Shown: one piece after another, positions 17,660 through 27,149 of the stretch | Layout of the letters: each line of letters opens with the position of its first letter | How positions within the stretch are numbered: the first letter of the stretch is position 1 | Source: Comamonas testosteroni | GTDB taxonomy: Bacteria; Pseudomonadota; Gammaproteobacteria; Burkholderiales; Burkholderiaceae_C | Length of the DNA stretch: 64,000 nt | Direction of reading: 5' to 3' | Assembly (NCBI RefSeq): GCF_000761245.1 | Contig: NZ_AWOR01000046.1 | Span: 1-64,000 of the forward strand | Translations under genes and position numbers: made by a program | The notes under the pieces: model-generated | The model's input: the letters and a program-made list of their open reading frames with translations, nothing else | What the model was told of the DNA's origin: nothing | Database searches by the model: none

Positions 17660-19413
17660 GCAGCGCCAATTTGTGGGCTGCACTGCAGCAGTCAAGTCTG
17701 GTCGGGTCGGACAGGCTGGCCGTGCCTGCGGTGTTGACCGCGCAGGTCGATGCCGCAGCCAGCCCCGGTTTGCAAGCCATGCAAGCCGCCTGGCTGCAGC
17801 CGGCTGCATCAACGGCGGCACAGCTGCTCAGAGCCAGCGCCGTCGCTGCCGTCCTGGAGCGGGCGGGCTGGCAGCCCGGTGCGCAGGTTAGGCTCGGCGC
17901 ACCTTTGAGCTCTCCGGCATTGCCAGCTGACGAGTCTCGCCGTGCGCCCGAGGATGAGCGCTTGCATGACCTGATGCGTGATGTGCTGCAGCATGGGCCC
18001 GAGAGCATGCTGGCTCCCATGTTCCATGTCCTCGATCAGGCTGGACAGCGCCTGCCTCATGCGCTCCTGGTCGATGCTTTGAATGAAGGCCGCCGTTCGG
18101 TGGAGCTGCGTACCTGGCTGACGCCGGTGCTGGGCGAGCGAGGCCGCTGGCTGGCCGGGCTCAACCCGCAGTGGAGCTATGCCAGCGGCGTGCAGGAGAC
18201 GGCCAATGCCGAGCTGATCTGGCAGGAGGGCTCCATCGAGCAGCGCGTGGCGCTGCTGCACAGCGAACGTGAGACCGATGCCGACCAGGCGCGTGCCAGA
18301 CTGGAAGCCAGCTTGAAGGAGCTCAATGCCAAGGAGCGTGCACCCATGGTGCTGGCTCTGGGTGTAGGGCTGTCGATGGCGGACGAGCCGCTGCTGGAAA
18401 AGCTGCTGACCGATCGCAGCAAGGAGGTGCGTGAGAACGCGGCCCGTCTGCTGTCGCGTCTGCCGCAAAGCGCGCACAGCCTGCGCGTCCTGGGCTGGCT
18501 GCAGTCCATGCTGAGCCGCAATGCCAAGGGAGAATGGCAGATCGAGCCGCCCGAGGAGGGGAGCAAGGACTGGGAGCGCGACGGCATTGCGCTGCAGCCG
18601 CCGGCCTATATCAAGGGCGTGAAAGCCTGGTGGTTGCAGCAGATGGTGGAGCTTGCGTCCATCGATTTCTGGCTGCAGACCCTGGAGATGACGCCCGAGC
18701 AGCTCTGGGACTGGAGCCGCCGCAGCGACTGGAAGACCGCTTTGCGCCAGGGCTGGCTGGCGGCCCTGCGCGATCAGCCCGATGTGCGCTGGATTGCGCT
18801 GTTGCAGACCATGGAGCGCGATGCACGGGCTGAAGCGCTGCTGCCGGCCCTGCTGGACCGGTTGAGCCAGCAGGAGCGCGAGGCGCTATGGCAGACGCAG
18901 TTGCAGCAAGCCAAGGGCAGCTTGGTGGACCGCATCAACACCATCGAGAGCAGCATGCCCGTGGTTGGCGTGTTTTCTCAATCCATGTCTGAGCAACTGA
19001 TGGACGCACTGGACAAGGCGCTGGGTGGCAAGCAGGCCACAGGCAGCTGGCATAGTTGGCAGGCCGATCGGGCCGTGCTGGCCTGCGCGCGCCGCCTGCA
19101 TCCGGCCGTTCTGCCGCGCTTTGTGCGACTCTGGCGTCAGCCTCCACAGGCTGAGGAACTTGCCGTGCCGCAGCAGCCACCCGAGGCAGCAGCCCCGTCA
19201 GGGCTGGGCGGGATCTGGAAAAAGCTGGTATCCAAGGTGGCCGATGCGGCCGAAGAGGTCGCCGCAGTGGCTGCGCAAAGCACCCTGACACCCGAACAGC
19301 AGGCGCGGCTGGAGCGCGCCCGTCTGCGCCCCTGGGATGACGAGCGCGTGCTCGAGCAACTCAACCGTAGCGTCGATCTGCGCCTGGCCCTGCATGCCGC
19401 ACTAGGCGCCTAA
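17656..19413 (+). CDS. DUF5691-like protein
   Basis: A 585-residue mainly helical protein without a signal peptide. The middle part (LLEKLLTDRSKEVRENAARL) reads like a HEAT-type repeat, which suggests a scaffold. The C-terminal half is Trp-rich. A short Ala-rich linker near residues 510-560 separates the last helices. It overlaps the SWIM gene by 4 bp and precedes the ATPase by 36 bp. I assign DUF5691 from its position between SWIM and MoxR genes and its general sequence. No enzyme motif is visible. Confidence 0.7.
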   Translation: MSSANLWAALQQSSLVGSDRLAVPAVLTAQVDAAASPGLQAMQAAWLQPAASTAAQLLRASAVAAVLERAGWQPGAQVRLGAPLSSPALPADESRRAPEDERLHDLMRDVLQHGPESMLAPMFHVLDQAGQRLPHALLVDALNEGRRSVELRTWLTPVLGERGRWLAGLNPQWSYASGVQETANAELIWQEGSIEQRVALLHSERETDADQARARLEASLKELNAKERAPMVLALGVGLSMADEPLLEKLLTDRSKEVRENAARLLSRLPQSAHSLRVLGWLQSMLSRNAKGEWQIEPPEEGSKDWERDGIALQPPAYIKGVKAWWLQQMVELASIDFWLQTLEMTPEQLWDWSRRSDWKTALRQGWLAALRDQPDVRWIALLQTMERDARAEALLPALLDRLSQQEREALWQTQLQQAKGSLVDRINTIESSMPVVGVFSQSMSEQLMDALDKALGGKQATGSWHSWQADRAVLACARRLHPAVLPRFVRLWRQPPQAEELAVPQQPPEAAAPSGLGGIWKKLVSKVADAAEEVAAVAAQSTLTPEQQARLERARLRPWDDERVLEQLNRSVDLRLALHAALGA

Positions 19414-19449
19414 GCCTTCGAATTTTTCTGCATTCAACCGAAAGTCATC

Positions 19450-20532
19450 ATGAGCCAAGTACTACGTCAGCACGCCGAGGCGCAATTTGCCGAAGAACTC
19501 GATGCCCTGCAGAAGGTGGACGACCGTCCGCGCCCGCCCAACTGGAAGCTCTCGCCCTGGGCCGTGCTCCAGTATCTGATGGGCGGCAAGCTCAGCAACG
19601 GGTTTGAGCTCAGCCCCAAATACATCGGCAATGCGCGCCTGATGGAGATTGCCGTGTCCACGCTGGCCACCGACCGTGCCTTGCTGCTGTACGGCGTGCC
19701 AGGCACGGCCAAATCCTGGGTGTCCGAGCATCTGTCGGCGGCCGTGAGCGGCGATTCGACCATGCTGATCCAGGGCACGGCCGGCACCAGCGAGGAACAG
19801 CTGCGCTATGGCTGGAACTATGCCCAGTTGCTGGCCCATGGCCCGTCCGAGAAGGCGCTGGTTCCAAGCCCCCTGGTCCATGCCATGAAGCTGGGCAAGA
19901 TCGCACGCATCGAGGAGCTCACACGTATTCCCGCCGATGTGCAGGACACGCTGATCACGGTGCTGTCCGAAAAGACGCTGCCTGTGCCGGAGCTGTCCAT
20001 GGAGTTCCAGGCCGTGCAGGGCTTTTCGGTCATTGCCACGGCCAACAACCGCGACAAGGGCGTCAACGAGCTGTCCAGCGCCCTGAAGCGCCGCTTCAAC
20101 ACTGTTGTGCTGCCTGTGCCGGCCTCGCAGGACGAGGAGGTGCAGATCGTCACCAAGCGCGTGGCCGAGCAGGGGCGGGCGCTGCAGCTGCCAACCGAGC
20201 CGCCTGCGCTGCAGGAGGTGCGCCGTGTGGTTCAGATCTTCCGCGAGCTGCGCCACGGCCAGACCGAGGACGGCAAGACCGTGCGCGTGAAGTCGCCCAG
20301 CTCCACGCTGTCCACGGCGGAGGCCATCTCGGTCATCAACAGCGGCATGGCGCTGGCCGGCCATTTCGGCGATGGCGTGCTACGCGCGGCCGATGTGGCC
20401 TCGGGCCTGCTGGGAGCCGTGATCAAGGACCCGGTGCAGGACACGGTGGTGTGGAAGGAATATCTGGAAACCGTGGTCAAGGAGCGCAGCGACTGGAAGG
20501 ATCTGTACCGCGCCTGCCGCGAGCAGATCTGA
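19450..20532 (+). CDS. MoxR-type AAA+ ATPase
   Basis: A 360-residue AAA+ ATPase of the MoxR type, which typically works as a chaperone-like remodeller with a VWA partner. Walker A is GVPGTAKSW at residues 82-90. The region around KIARIEELTRIPADVQDTL corresponds to the Walker B area, with Glu in place of the second Asp. A sensor-like asparagine pair is seen in IATANNRDKG. The arginine-finger area is SSALKRRFNTVVLPVP. The VWA partner is the last gene of the same set. The substrate remodelled is unknown. DUF5691 or DUF5682 are the obvious candidates. Confidence 0.9.
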   Translation: MSQVLRQHAEAQFAEELDALQKVDDRPRPPNWKLSPWAVLQYLMGGKLSNGFELSPKYIGNARLMEIAVSTLATDRALLLYGVPGTAKSWVSEHLSAAVSGDSTMLIQGTAGTSEEQLRYGWNYAQLLAHGPSEKALVPSPLVHAMKLGKIARIEELTRIPADVQDTLITVLSEKTLPVPELSMEFQAVQGFSVIATANNRDKGVNELSSALKRRFNTVVLPVPASQDEEVQIVTKRVAEQGRALQLPTEPPALQEVRRVVQIFRELRHGQTEDGKTVRVKSPSSTLSTAEAISVINSGMALAGHFGDGVLRAADVASGLLGAVIKDPVQDTVVWKEYLETVVKERSDWKDLYRACREQI

Positions 20533-20585
20533 CGTACTTCTCGGGACTTTCCCATTCCTTTCTCATGTGACTGCTGATCGAGCCC

Positions 20586-23159
20586 ATGGCCACTTCCGCT
20601 GACAACGTCCATTTCTTCGGCATCCGCCACCACGGCCCGGGCTGCGCTCGCAGTCTGCTGCAGGCGCTTGAGGCCTTGCAGCCCGATTGCCTGCTGGTGG
20701 AAGGCCCGCCCGAGGGGGAGGCGCTGCTGCCCATGTTGCAAAGTACTGAGCTGCGCCCGCCCGTGGCCATGCTGGTCTATATGCAGGACGAGCCTAGCCA
20801 GGCCGCGTTCTATCCGTTTGCCGAGTTCTCACCCGAATGGCAGGCATTGCAGTGGGCCAGTCGCCGGGGTGTTGCAACCCGCTTTATCGACCTGCCGCAG
20901 ACCCATGGCATGGCCATCGAGTTTGCGCGACGCGAAGCACTTAAGAAGGCCGCACAGGAGGCCGAGGAGGCTGTGCTGTCGGCGGCTGTCCCGGACTCGG
21001 AGCAGGATGCACCGGATGTCGCGGAGGCCGCGACGCTTGCCGATATGCAGGATGGCGACGAGCATGAACTGCAGCTGGACCTCCCGGCACCGGCTCCTCA
21101 ACACCTGCACCGCGATCCGCTGGACTGGCTGGCCCATGCCGCAGGCTTTGACGATGGCGAGAGCTGGTGGAATCGTCTGGTCGAGGAGCGAGGCGACAGC
21201 GAAGCACTGTTTGAAAGCATTGGCGAAGTGATGACGGCAGCCCGCGAAGAGCTGGCCAAGGACGGCGAACATTGGCGCGGCGAGGAATACATGAAGCGAG
21301 AAGCACTGCGCGAAGCCCATATGCGCCAGTGCATTCGGGAGGCGACCAAGGCCGGTCACCAGCGCATTGCCGTGGTCTGCGGTGCCTGGCATGTGCCAGC
21401 GCTCAGGGCCAGCGTGACGGCCAAGGCCGACAGCGCCCTGCTGAAGGGCCTGCCCAAGGCCAAGGTAATGGCGACCTGGGCCCCCTGGACTTATCGCAAC
21501 CTGGCCAGTAGCAGCGGCTATGGTGCGGGCGTGACTTCGCCGGGCTGGTACCAGCATCTGTGGCAGTGCTATCAGCAGTCCCCCGGTTTGGAGTCAAAGC
21601 AACCTCCAGCGCTTGAGGGTGAAGCGAAAACAGCTATCAAAAGCGCAGTTGCTCCGGCCACGCTGCGCACGGCAGGCTGGTTGACGCGCGTGGCCCATTT
21701 GCTGCGCGACAAGGATCTGGACTGTTCCAGCGCTCACATCATCGAGGCCACGCGGTTGTCCGAGAGTCTGGCGGCGCTGCGTGGCCAGCCCATGCCCGGC
21801 CTGGAAGAAATCAACGAGGCCATCGTCACCGTGATCTGCATGGGCGAGGATGCACCGCTCCTATTGATCGACGAGGAACTGACCGTCGGTCATGTGCTGG
21901 GCCAAGTGCCCGCCGATGTGCCTCAGGTGCCGCTGCAGCGTGATATCGAGCAGCAGCAGAAGTCGCTGCGCCTCAAGCCCGAGGCGGCAAGCAGGCTGCT
22001 GGCGCTGGATTTGCGCAAGGACACCGATCTGGCACGCAGCCATTTTCTGCACCGTCTGCGCTTGCTGGGCATTGACTGGGGCGTGCGCGCCACCGATGCC
22101 CAGCGCAACCGGGGCACCTTCCGCGAAAGCTGGCAACTGCAGTGGGAGCCCGAGCTGGCGGTGCGCATCATCGAGGCCAGCGTGCATGGCGCGACCGTGG
22201 CCCAGGCCGCCACGGCCAGGCTGCGCTCCAGCCTGACGCCCGAGACCTCGCTTCCCGAAATCGCGCAGGCCATCGACGATGCACTGCTGGCCGATTTGCC
22301 GCAGCTGGTCGAGGCCCTGATCGCCACGCTGGCACAGCGTGCAGCCACCACGGGCGATGTGGCCCAACTGCTGCAGGCCTTGCCGCCGCTGGCCAATGTC
22401 TATCGCTACGGCAGCGTGCGCCAGACCGATACCGCCTTGCTGGCCGGCGTGATCGATTCGCTGGTGCTGCGCGCCGCCATCGGCCTGCCTGTAGCCTGCA
22501 TGGCCATGGATGAGGATGCTGCGGCCGCCATGAAGACCAAGGTGCTGGCGGCGCACGAGGCACTGCGGCTGCGCACCAGCAACGGCGAGGCCCAGCAGGC
22601 GGTGGATGCCTGGCGCCTGGCACTGCGCAGCCTGGCCATGGGGGATGCCGCAGCGGCACTGCTGCGCGGCATGGCCTGCCGCTTGCTGCTCGACGAGCAG
22701 TTGCTGGAAAGCGCCGAGATCGTGCGTCAGTTCAACCGCAATCTTTCGCTGGGTGCGGCGCCCTTGGATGTGGCGGCCTGGCTGGACGGCTTTCTGAACC
22801 AGCAGGCGCTGGTGCTGCTGCATGACGAGTCCATCTGGGGTGCTGTCGATGCCTGGCTCAGCGGTTTGGGCGAGGTGCAGTTTGCACAGATTTTGCCGCT
22901 GGTGCGGCGCAGCTTCTCGAGCTTCAGCAATCACGAGCGGCAAAGCCTGGGCGACAAGGTCAAGCGAACGCCTGTGGGGGGCGCTGCGGCACCCGGTCCT
23001 GCCATGGGCGCTGCGGACGATGCCGCGCTCTGGGATGAGTCGCGTGCCTTGCTGGCCTTGCCCGTGCTCAATGAGTTGCTGGGCTTGAATCTGCCTCAGG
23101 CGCTAATAAGCCAAGCCCAGACAGCTACCGATTTTGATGCGGCCGCGGCCAAGGTGTGA
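20586..23159 (+). CDS. DUF5682-like protein, possible TraB/TIKI-type hydrolase
   Basis: An 857-residue protein. The N-terminus has VHFFGIRHHGPGCARSLLQ (His15, His16) and LVEGPPEG (Glu39). Further on, RIAVVCGAWHVPAL (His269) follows an Arg/Met-rich helix. This order, GxxH, then an acidic residue, then GxxH, is like that of the TraB/TIKI/EreA superfamily of metal-dependent hydrolases, so I infer a related fold. The C-terminal 500 residues are helical and of unknown role. The gene lies between the MoxR ATPase and the VWA gene. A palindromic repeat at 21591-21644 is translated within it, marking a domain boundary at about residues 336-353. Confidence 0.75.
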   Translation: MATSADNVHFFGIRHHGPGCARSLLQALEALQPDCLLVEGPPEGEALLPMLQSTELRPPVAMLVYMQDEPSQAAFYPFAEFSPEWQALQWASRRGVATRFIDLPQTHGMAIEFARREALKKAAQEAEEAVLSAAVPDSEQDAPDVAEAATLADMQDGDEHELQLDLPAPAPQHLHRDPLDWLAHAAGFDDGESWWNRLVEERGDSEALFESIGEVMTAAREELAKDGEHWRGEEYMKREALREAHMRQCIREATKAGHQRIAVVCGAWHVPALRASVTAKADSALLKGLPKAKVMATWAPWTYRNLASSSGYGAGVTSPGWYQHLWQCYQQSPGLESKQPPALEGEAKTAIKSAVAPATLRTAGWLTRVAHLLRDKDLDCSSAHIIEATRLSESLAALRGQPMPGLEEINEAIVTVICMGEDAPLLLIDEELTVGHVLGQVPADVPQVPLQRDIEQQQKSLRLKPEAASRLLALDLRKDTDLARSHFLHRLRLLGIDWGVRATDAQRNRGTFRESWQLQWEPELAVRIIEASVHGATVAQAATARLRSSLTPETSLPEIAQAIDDALLADLPQLVEALIATLAQRAATTGDVAQLLQALPPLANVYRYGSVRQTDTALLAGVIDSLVLRAAIGLPVACMAMDEDAAAAMKTKVLAAHEALRLRTSNGEAQQAVDAWRLALRSLAMGDAAAALLRGMACRLLLDEQLLESAEIVRQFNRNLSLGAAPLDVAAWLDGFLNQQALVLLHDESIWGAVDAWLSGLGEVQFAQILPLVRRSFSSFSNHERQSLGDKVKRTPVGGAAAPGPAMGAADDAALWDESRALLALPVLNELLGLNLPQALISQAQTATDFDAAAAKV
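21591..21644. repeat. Short palindromic repeat inside the DUF5682 gene
   Basis: The segment contains CAGCGCTTGAGGGTGAAGCG followed by CAGCTATCAAAA. This resembles short intergenic palindromes I recall from Comamonadaceae. It stays open in the gene frame and encodes a Lys/Ala/Glu-rich linker (ESKQPPALEGEAKTAIKSA). Homology to the intergenic copies is inferred. Confidence 0.4.
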
Positions 23160-23161
23160 CG

Positions 23162-24367
23162 ATGAAGCAAACAGCAAATTTGGCGACCGAGCCGCAACAG
23201 GAGTCCGAAGAGCTGCTGCCCACCACGCGGCTGCAGCGCTGGCGCATGGTGCTGGGCAGCCCCGCTGACGCCAGTTGTGGCGGTGTGACGGGCCGCTTGC
23301 AGGAGATGGACCAGGCGCTGGCCGCCTTGTATGAGGAAGACAGCAAGCTGGCATCGCGCAAGGGCGGACGCGGCAACTCCTCGCCCTCGGTATCGCGCTG
23401 GCTGGGCGATATCCGCAAGTACTTTCCGAGCCAGGTCGTGCAGGTCATGCAGCGCGATGCCATGGAGCGCCTGAATCTGCGCGAGCTGCTGCTGCAGCCA
23501 GAGATGCTGGAGAACGTGCAGCCCGATGTGCACCTGGTGGCGGACCTGATTTCGCTGGGCTCGGTGATTCCGCAGAACACCAAGGCCACGGCGCGGCTGG
23601 TGGTGGGCAAGGTTGTGGACGAGCTGATGAAAAAGCTCGAAGAGCCCATGCGCAGTGCCGTGGCCGGGGCACTGGACCGCAGCCAGCGCAACCGCCGCCC
23701 GCGCCATGCCGAGATCGACTGGAATCGCACCATACGCGCCAACCTGCGTCATTGGCAGCCCGAGTACAAAACCATTGTTCCAGAGACGTTGATTGGCTAT
23801 GGGCGCAAGGCGCGCCGCCCGCAGCGCGAGGTGATCCTGTGCATTGACCAGAGCGGCTCCATGGCCAACTCGGTGGTCTATTCCAGCATCTTTGGTGCGG
23901 TGATGGCCAGTCTGCCGGCCGTGGCCACCAAGCTGGTGGTGTTCGATACGGCCGTGGTCGATCTGACGGAAAAACTCGACGACCCCGTCGATGTGCTGTT
24001 TGGCGTGCAGCTGGGCGGTGGCACCGATATCAATGGTGCGGTCGGTTACTGCCAGGGTCTGATCAGCGAGCCGCGCAACAGCATTCTGGTGCTGATCTCC
24101 GACCTCTACGAAGGCGGTGTGGAGTCGGGCCTGCTGCGCCGCGCCAACGAGCTGGTCGAGGCCGGCGTGCAGTTCATAACGCTGCTGGCGCTCAGCGACG
24201 AGGGCGCACCGGCCTATGATGCGGAGCTGGCGGCCAAGCTGGCGGCATTGGGCGTGCCCTCGTTTGCCTGCACCCCCGATGCTTTTCCGCAGCTCATGGC
24301 AGCGGCCATCCGTCGCGACGATGTGGCAGCCTGGGCCGCGACGCAGGGCTTCAAGACCAGCAAATAG
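23162..24367 (+). CDS. VWA-domain protein, MoxR partner
   Basis: Last gene of the set. The 401-residue product has a C-terminal von Willebrand A domain with the MIDAS motif DQSGS starting at Asp229, a later Thr in LGGGTDINGA and Asp in ISDLYEGG. VWA proteins with MIDAS bind metal and partner proteins, and a MoxR ATPase usually acts on or through them. The N-terminal half is helical. ATG at 23162 lies 2 nt after the previous stop. A GTG at 23156 overlapping that stop is an alternative. There is no signal peptide, so it is cytoplasmic, unlike membrane-bound BatA-type VWA proteins. Confidence 0.88.
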   Translation: MKQTANLATEPQQESEELLPTTRLQRWRMVLGSPADASCGGVTGRLQEMDQALAALYEEDSKLASRKGGRGNSSPSVSRWLGDIRKYFPSQVVQVMQRDAMERLNLRELLLQPEMLENVQPDVHLVADLISLGSVIPQNTKATARLVVGKVVDELMKKLEEPMRSAVAGALDRSQRNRRPRHAEIDWNRTIRANLRHWQPEYKTIVPETLIGYGRKARRPQREVILCIDQSGSMANSVVYSSIFGAVMASLPAVATKLVVFDTAVVDLTEKLDDPVDVLFGVQLGGGTDINGAVGYCQGLISEPRNSILVLISDLYEGGVESGLLRRANELVEAGVQFITLLALSDEGAPAYDAELAAKLAALGVPSFACTPDAFPQLMAAAIRRDDVAAWAATQGFKTSK

Positions 24368-24368
24368 G

Positions 24369-24404
24369 AAGGCTGCCGAAAGAAGGCTGCCGAAAGAAGG
24401 CTGC
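24369..24404. repeat. 14-bp tandem repeat, 2.6 copies
   Basis: AAGGCTGCCGAAAG occurs twice in perfect tandem and then as the 8-bp partial AAGGCTGC. It fills the gap between the convergent VWA gene and the small gene that follows. Confidence 0.8.
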
Positions 24405-24414
24405 TTGTTGGGGC

Positions 24415-24624
24415 TCAGTCCGGCAGATCGATACCGAGCTTGGCCAGCCTGGCGGCCATCACATCGCGGCGGCGCGCGGCCTTGGCCGCGGTTTCGCTGA
24501 CCGTGGCAATGGTCTTGGGGCCTTTGCCCGCAGCGGCCTTGACCAGCTCGGTCTTCTTGGCGGCCTCTGCGGCAAGTTTGCGGTAGCTGGCAATCAGTTC
24601 GGCATGGGCGATGGCTTGAGTCAC
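24415..24624 (-). CDS. Small basic helical protein (69 aa)
   Basis: A GTG start at 24624 gives a compact product with an Ala/Lys/Arg-rich helical character (ASYRKLAAEAAKKTELVKAA, then AARRRDVMAARLAKLGIDLPD). A longer frame upstream runs through the opposite-strand gene and is not credible. The Lys- and Arg-rich helices could bind nucleic acid, but this is a guess. It is convergent with the VWA gene. I do not recognise the family by name. Confidence 0.55.
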   Translation of the reverse strand: MTQAIAHAELIASYRKLAAEAAKKTELVKAAAGKGPKTIATVSETAAKAARRRDVMAARLAKLGIDLPD

Positions 24625-24766
24625 AGGGTTTCCGTTCGATGAGGGTGCCCATTGTCGCTGCAAAGTCCGGGCCGCGCCGATCGCACAGCTGATTGGCAAT
24701 TTCCTGTCGCAGCTTCTGCATGGTTTGCAGGCATGATGGTGACTTTGCAAACCACCGGGAGAAGCG

Positions 24767-25786
24767 ATGGCAGGTGCCGGCCTTTTGATGTTGCTAGACG
24801 ATATTGCTAGCTTGCTGGACGACGTGGCCTTGATGACCAAGACGGCAGCAGGCAAGAGCACGGCGATTCTCGACGATGTGGCCACCCAGACCAAGGTGGC
24901 GGTGCAGAAGACGGCCGGCGTGCTGGGCGACGATCTGGCCCTCAACGCCGAACAGGTCACGGGTGTCAAGGCCAACAGGGAGCTGCCCGTGGTCTGGGCT
25001 GTGGCCAAGGGCTCGTTAATGAACAAGGCCATTTTGGTGCCCGCAGCGCTGCTGATCAGCGCGTTTGTGCCTTGGCTGATCACGCCCTTGCTGATGGTCG
25101 GGGGCGCGTTTCTGTGCTTTGAAGGCGTGGAGAAGATCCTGGAGCTGTTTCGCAAGCATCAAAAGCATGATGCGCATGACGCCGTGGTGGATGCCGAGGA
25201 GGCTGCCCATAAAGGCGTTGCGCCCTCATCGGTACGTGCTGCGCGCGAAAAGCAGATGGACCCGATGGAGTACGAGAAGCAGAAGGTCAAGGGCGCCGTG
25301 CGCACGGACTTCATTCTGTCGGCCGAAATCATGGCCATCGCGCTGGGCACTGTGGCGACCAAGCCCATCTGGGAGCAGGCAGCGGTGCTGATCGCCGTGG
25401 CTCTGGGCATCACCGTGTTCGTCTACGGACTGGTGGCCGGCATTGTGCGCATGGATGATGTGGGCGGCTGGCTGATGGCCAGGAGCAGCAGCGCTGCCAA
25501 GGCCATGGGCCGTGGTCTGATTGCTTTTACCCCGTGGTTGATGCGCGGGCTGTCCATCGTGGGCACGGCCGCCATGTTCATGGTAGGCGGTAGCTTGCTG
25601 GTGCACGGCATAAAGCCTGTTGAACATTGGATAGAGCTGGTGATTGTGCCCAGGGGCGGTATTGTTGCAGCGCTGGGGCCGGTGTTGGTGCATGTGCTGG
25701 TTGGGGCCGTCATTGGCGGTGCGGTTGTGGTGTGCGTGGAGTTGTGGCACAAGCTGCGACCAGCCGAGGTGGCTCATCCGAATTGA
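24767..25786 (+). CDS. DUF808 (YedI-type) inner-membrane protein
   Basis: A 339-residue multi-pass membrane protein. The N-terminus MAGAGLLMLLDDIASLLDDV and the segment GVKANRELPVVWAVAKGSLMNK are typical of DUF808 proteins such as E. coli YedI. Hydrophobic spans are seen at residues about 88-115, 180-215, 250-280 and 300-325. The role of the family is not known. It stands alone, divergent from the small gene on the left. Confidence 0.88.
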   Translation: MAGAGLLMLLDDIASLLDDVALMTKTAAGKSTAILDDVATQTKVAVQKTAGVLGDDLALNAEQVTGVKANRELPVVWAVAKGSLMNKAILVPAALLISAFVPWLITPLLMVGGAFLCFEGVEKILELFRKHQKHDAHDAVVDAEEAAHKGVAPSSVRAAREKQMDPMEYEKQKVKGAVRTDFILSAEIMAIALGTVATKPIWEQAAVLIAVALGITVFVYGLVAGIVRMDDVGGWLMARSSSAAKAMGRGLIAFTPWLMRGLSIVGTAAMFMVGGSLLVHGIKPVEHWIELVIVPRGGIVAALGPVLVHVLVGAVIGGAVVVCVELWHKLRPAEVAHPN

Positions 25787-25989
25787 CAAATACCATCACT
25801 GGTGACGCAATTTTTTGCGCTTCATCAGTATCTTGGGCGGACGTGGCCTATGGGCAACGTCCGCTTTTTTCTTTGTGGTGTTGGTGTGCGGGTTGACATG
25901 GGACAAACCCGTGTGGCAATGGCTTTGTTTCAATGGATGCCAAGGGATGCAAAGCATTGCACTCACCCAATTCTTCAAGGAAAGAACCC

Positions 25990-26604
25990 ATGAAAAAGAC
26001 TCTGATCGCGATTGCTGCTGTTGCCAGCGCCCTGACTGCCGGTACCGCTTTTGCCCAATCCTCGTTTGACGGCTCCAGCCCCTGGCAGGTTCGCGTGCGC
26101 GCGCTGCATCTGGATAGCGACAACGGTGGCGCTGCCGGAGACGCTGGCGTGAGCATCAACAACAAGTGGATGCCTGAACTGGACGTGTCCTACTTCTTCA
26201 CGCCCAACATCGCGGCAGAGCTGGTGCTGACCTATCCCCAAAAGCATGATGTGCGCCTGAATGGCGGCAAGATCGGTTCGCTCAAGCATCTGCCCCCCAC
26301 TTTGCTGGCGCAGTATCACTTCACCAACTTTGGGGCCTTCAAGCCTTATGTGGGGGCAGGCGTGAACTACACGCGCTTCTCGAACGTTGACATCCTGGAT
26401 GGTGCCGTGACCGTGAAGAAGAACAGTTTTGGCGGCGCGCTGCAGGTCGGCTTCGACTATGCGCTGGACAAGAACTGGTCGCTGAACTTCGACATCAAGA
26501 AGGTGTATCTGGGTACCAAGGTCACAGGTGCAGGCGTGTTTGAAAACACCAAGTTCAAGGTTGACCCATGGCTGGTGGGTGTGGGCGTGGGCTATCGCTT
26601 CTGA
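25990..26604 (+). CDS. ompW: OmpW-family outer-membrane protein
   Basis: A small eight-stranded outer-membrane beta-barrel thought to let small hydrophobic compounds pass. The signal peptide is MKKTLIAIAAVASALTAGTAFAQ, with cleavage after AFA. The family features PWQVRVRALHLDSDNGG, INNKWMPELDVSYFFTPNIA, GAFKPYVGAGVNYTRF and the C-terminal aromatic residue of VGVGYRF are all present. ATG at 25990 is preceded by AAGGAAAG. An in-frame upstream ATG at 25933 would bury the signal peptide, so it is rejected. Total 204 residues. Confidence 0.94.
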   Translation: MKKTLIAIAAVASALTAGTAFAQSSFDGSSPWQVRVRALHLDSDNGGAAGDAGVSINNKWMPELDVSYFFTPNIAAELVLTYPQKHDVRLNGGKIGSLKHLPPTLLAQYHFTNFGAFKPYVGAGVNYTRFSNVDILDGAVTVKKNSFGGALQVGFDYALDKNWSLNFDIKKVYLGTKVTGAGVFENTKFKVDPWLVGVGVGYRF

Positions 26605-26739
26605 TAGCTTCACGGCAAAGAGTGTTCTTGTCTGCGGCCTTCTTCCCGCAGGCGAGGCACGCACCGCAGGCTCTGCGGTGCATCGGGGTCAGCAGGTCGG
26701 CATGGCCTGATGACTTCGGAGGCTAGGGTGTATGTTTAG

Positions 26740-26777
26740 ATCGGTATTCCGCCAGCGCGGGGTACCGATTTTTTTTT
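26740..26777 (+). terminator. Terminator downstream of ompW
   Basis: ATCGGTA and TACCGAT arms are followed by eight T residues, about 135 bp after the ompW stop. Confidence 0.75.
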
Positions 26778-27149
26778 GCCGAATTCTTTGGCCAGTATTG
26801 ACTTTGTCAGCATTGCTGCATGCGCATGCAGTAAAAGGTTCGCTGGCTTCAGTCCTACTTCTGCCGATTGCCGGCCGCGCTAGGCTGAGGGTCTCAGAAC
26901 GTGTTTACGATCTCCTTGCGCTCCAACGCGGCTGCGTAGAAATCGTAAGCACCTTCTAAAGCAGGCTTGGCAGTGATGGCGCGGGCAATGGCTGCCTCGC
27001 GCGATCGGCTCATCAGGAGGATCAGCATGCGCGCGACACCGGACAGGCAAGGAGCATCGATAGAGTTTGCATCACGCGCAGGGCGCATTCCATTGCCTCT
27101 GGCGTCCTCGTTGAGACCTCCACCGCTTCAGGGCGAGAGTAGCTCATTC
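26778..27149. other. Intergenic stretch before egtD
   Basis: No convincing gene. A minus-strand frame at 26894-27088 ends with protein-like sequence (AITAKPALEGAYDFYAAALE, then RKEIVNTF), which could be the tail of a lost gene, but it has no ribosome site. The egtD promoter should be here. I cannot place it. Confidence 0.3.

Noticed and set aside
25893-25906. FNR-like site upstream of ompW (TTGAC and GACAA)
   Set aside because: Only 7 of 10 conserved positions agree, and the left half is equally explained as a -35 box.
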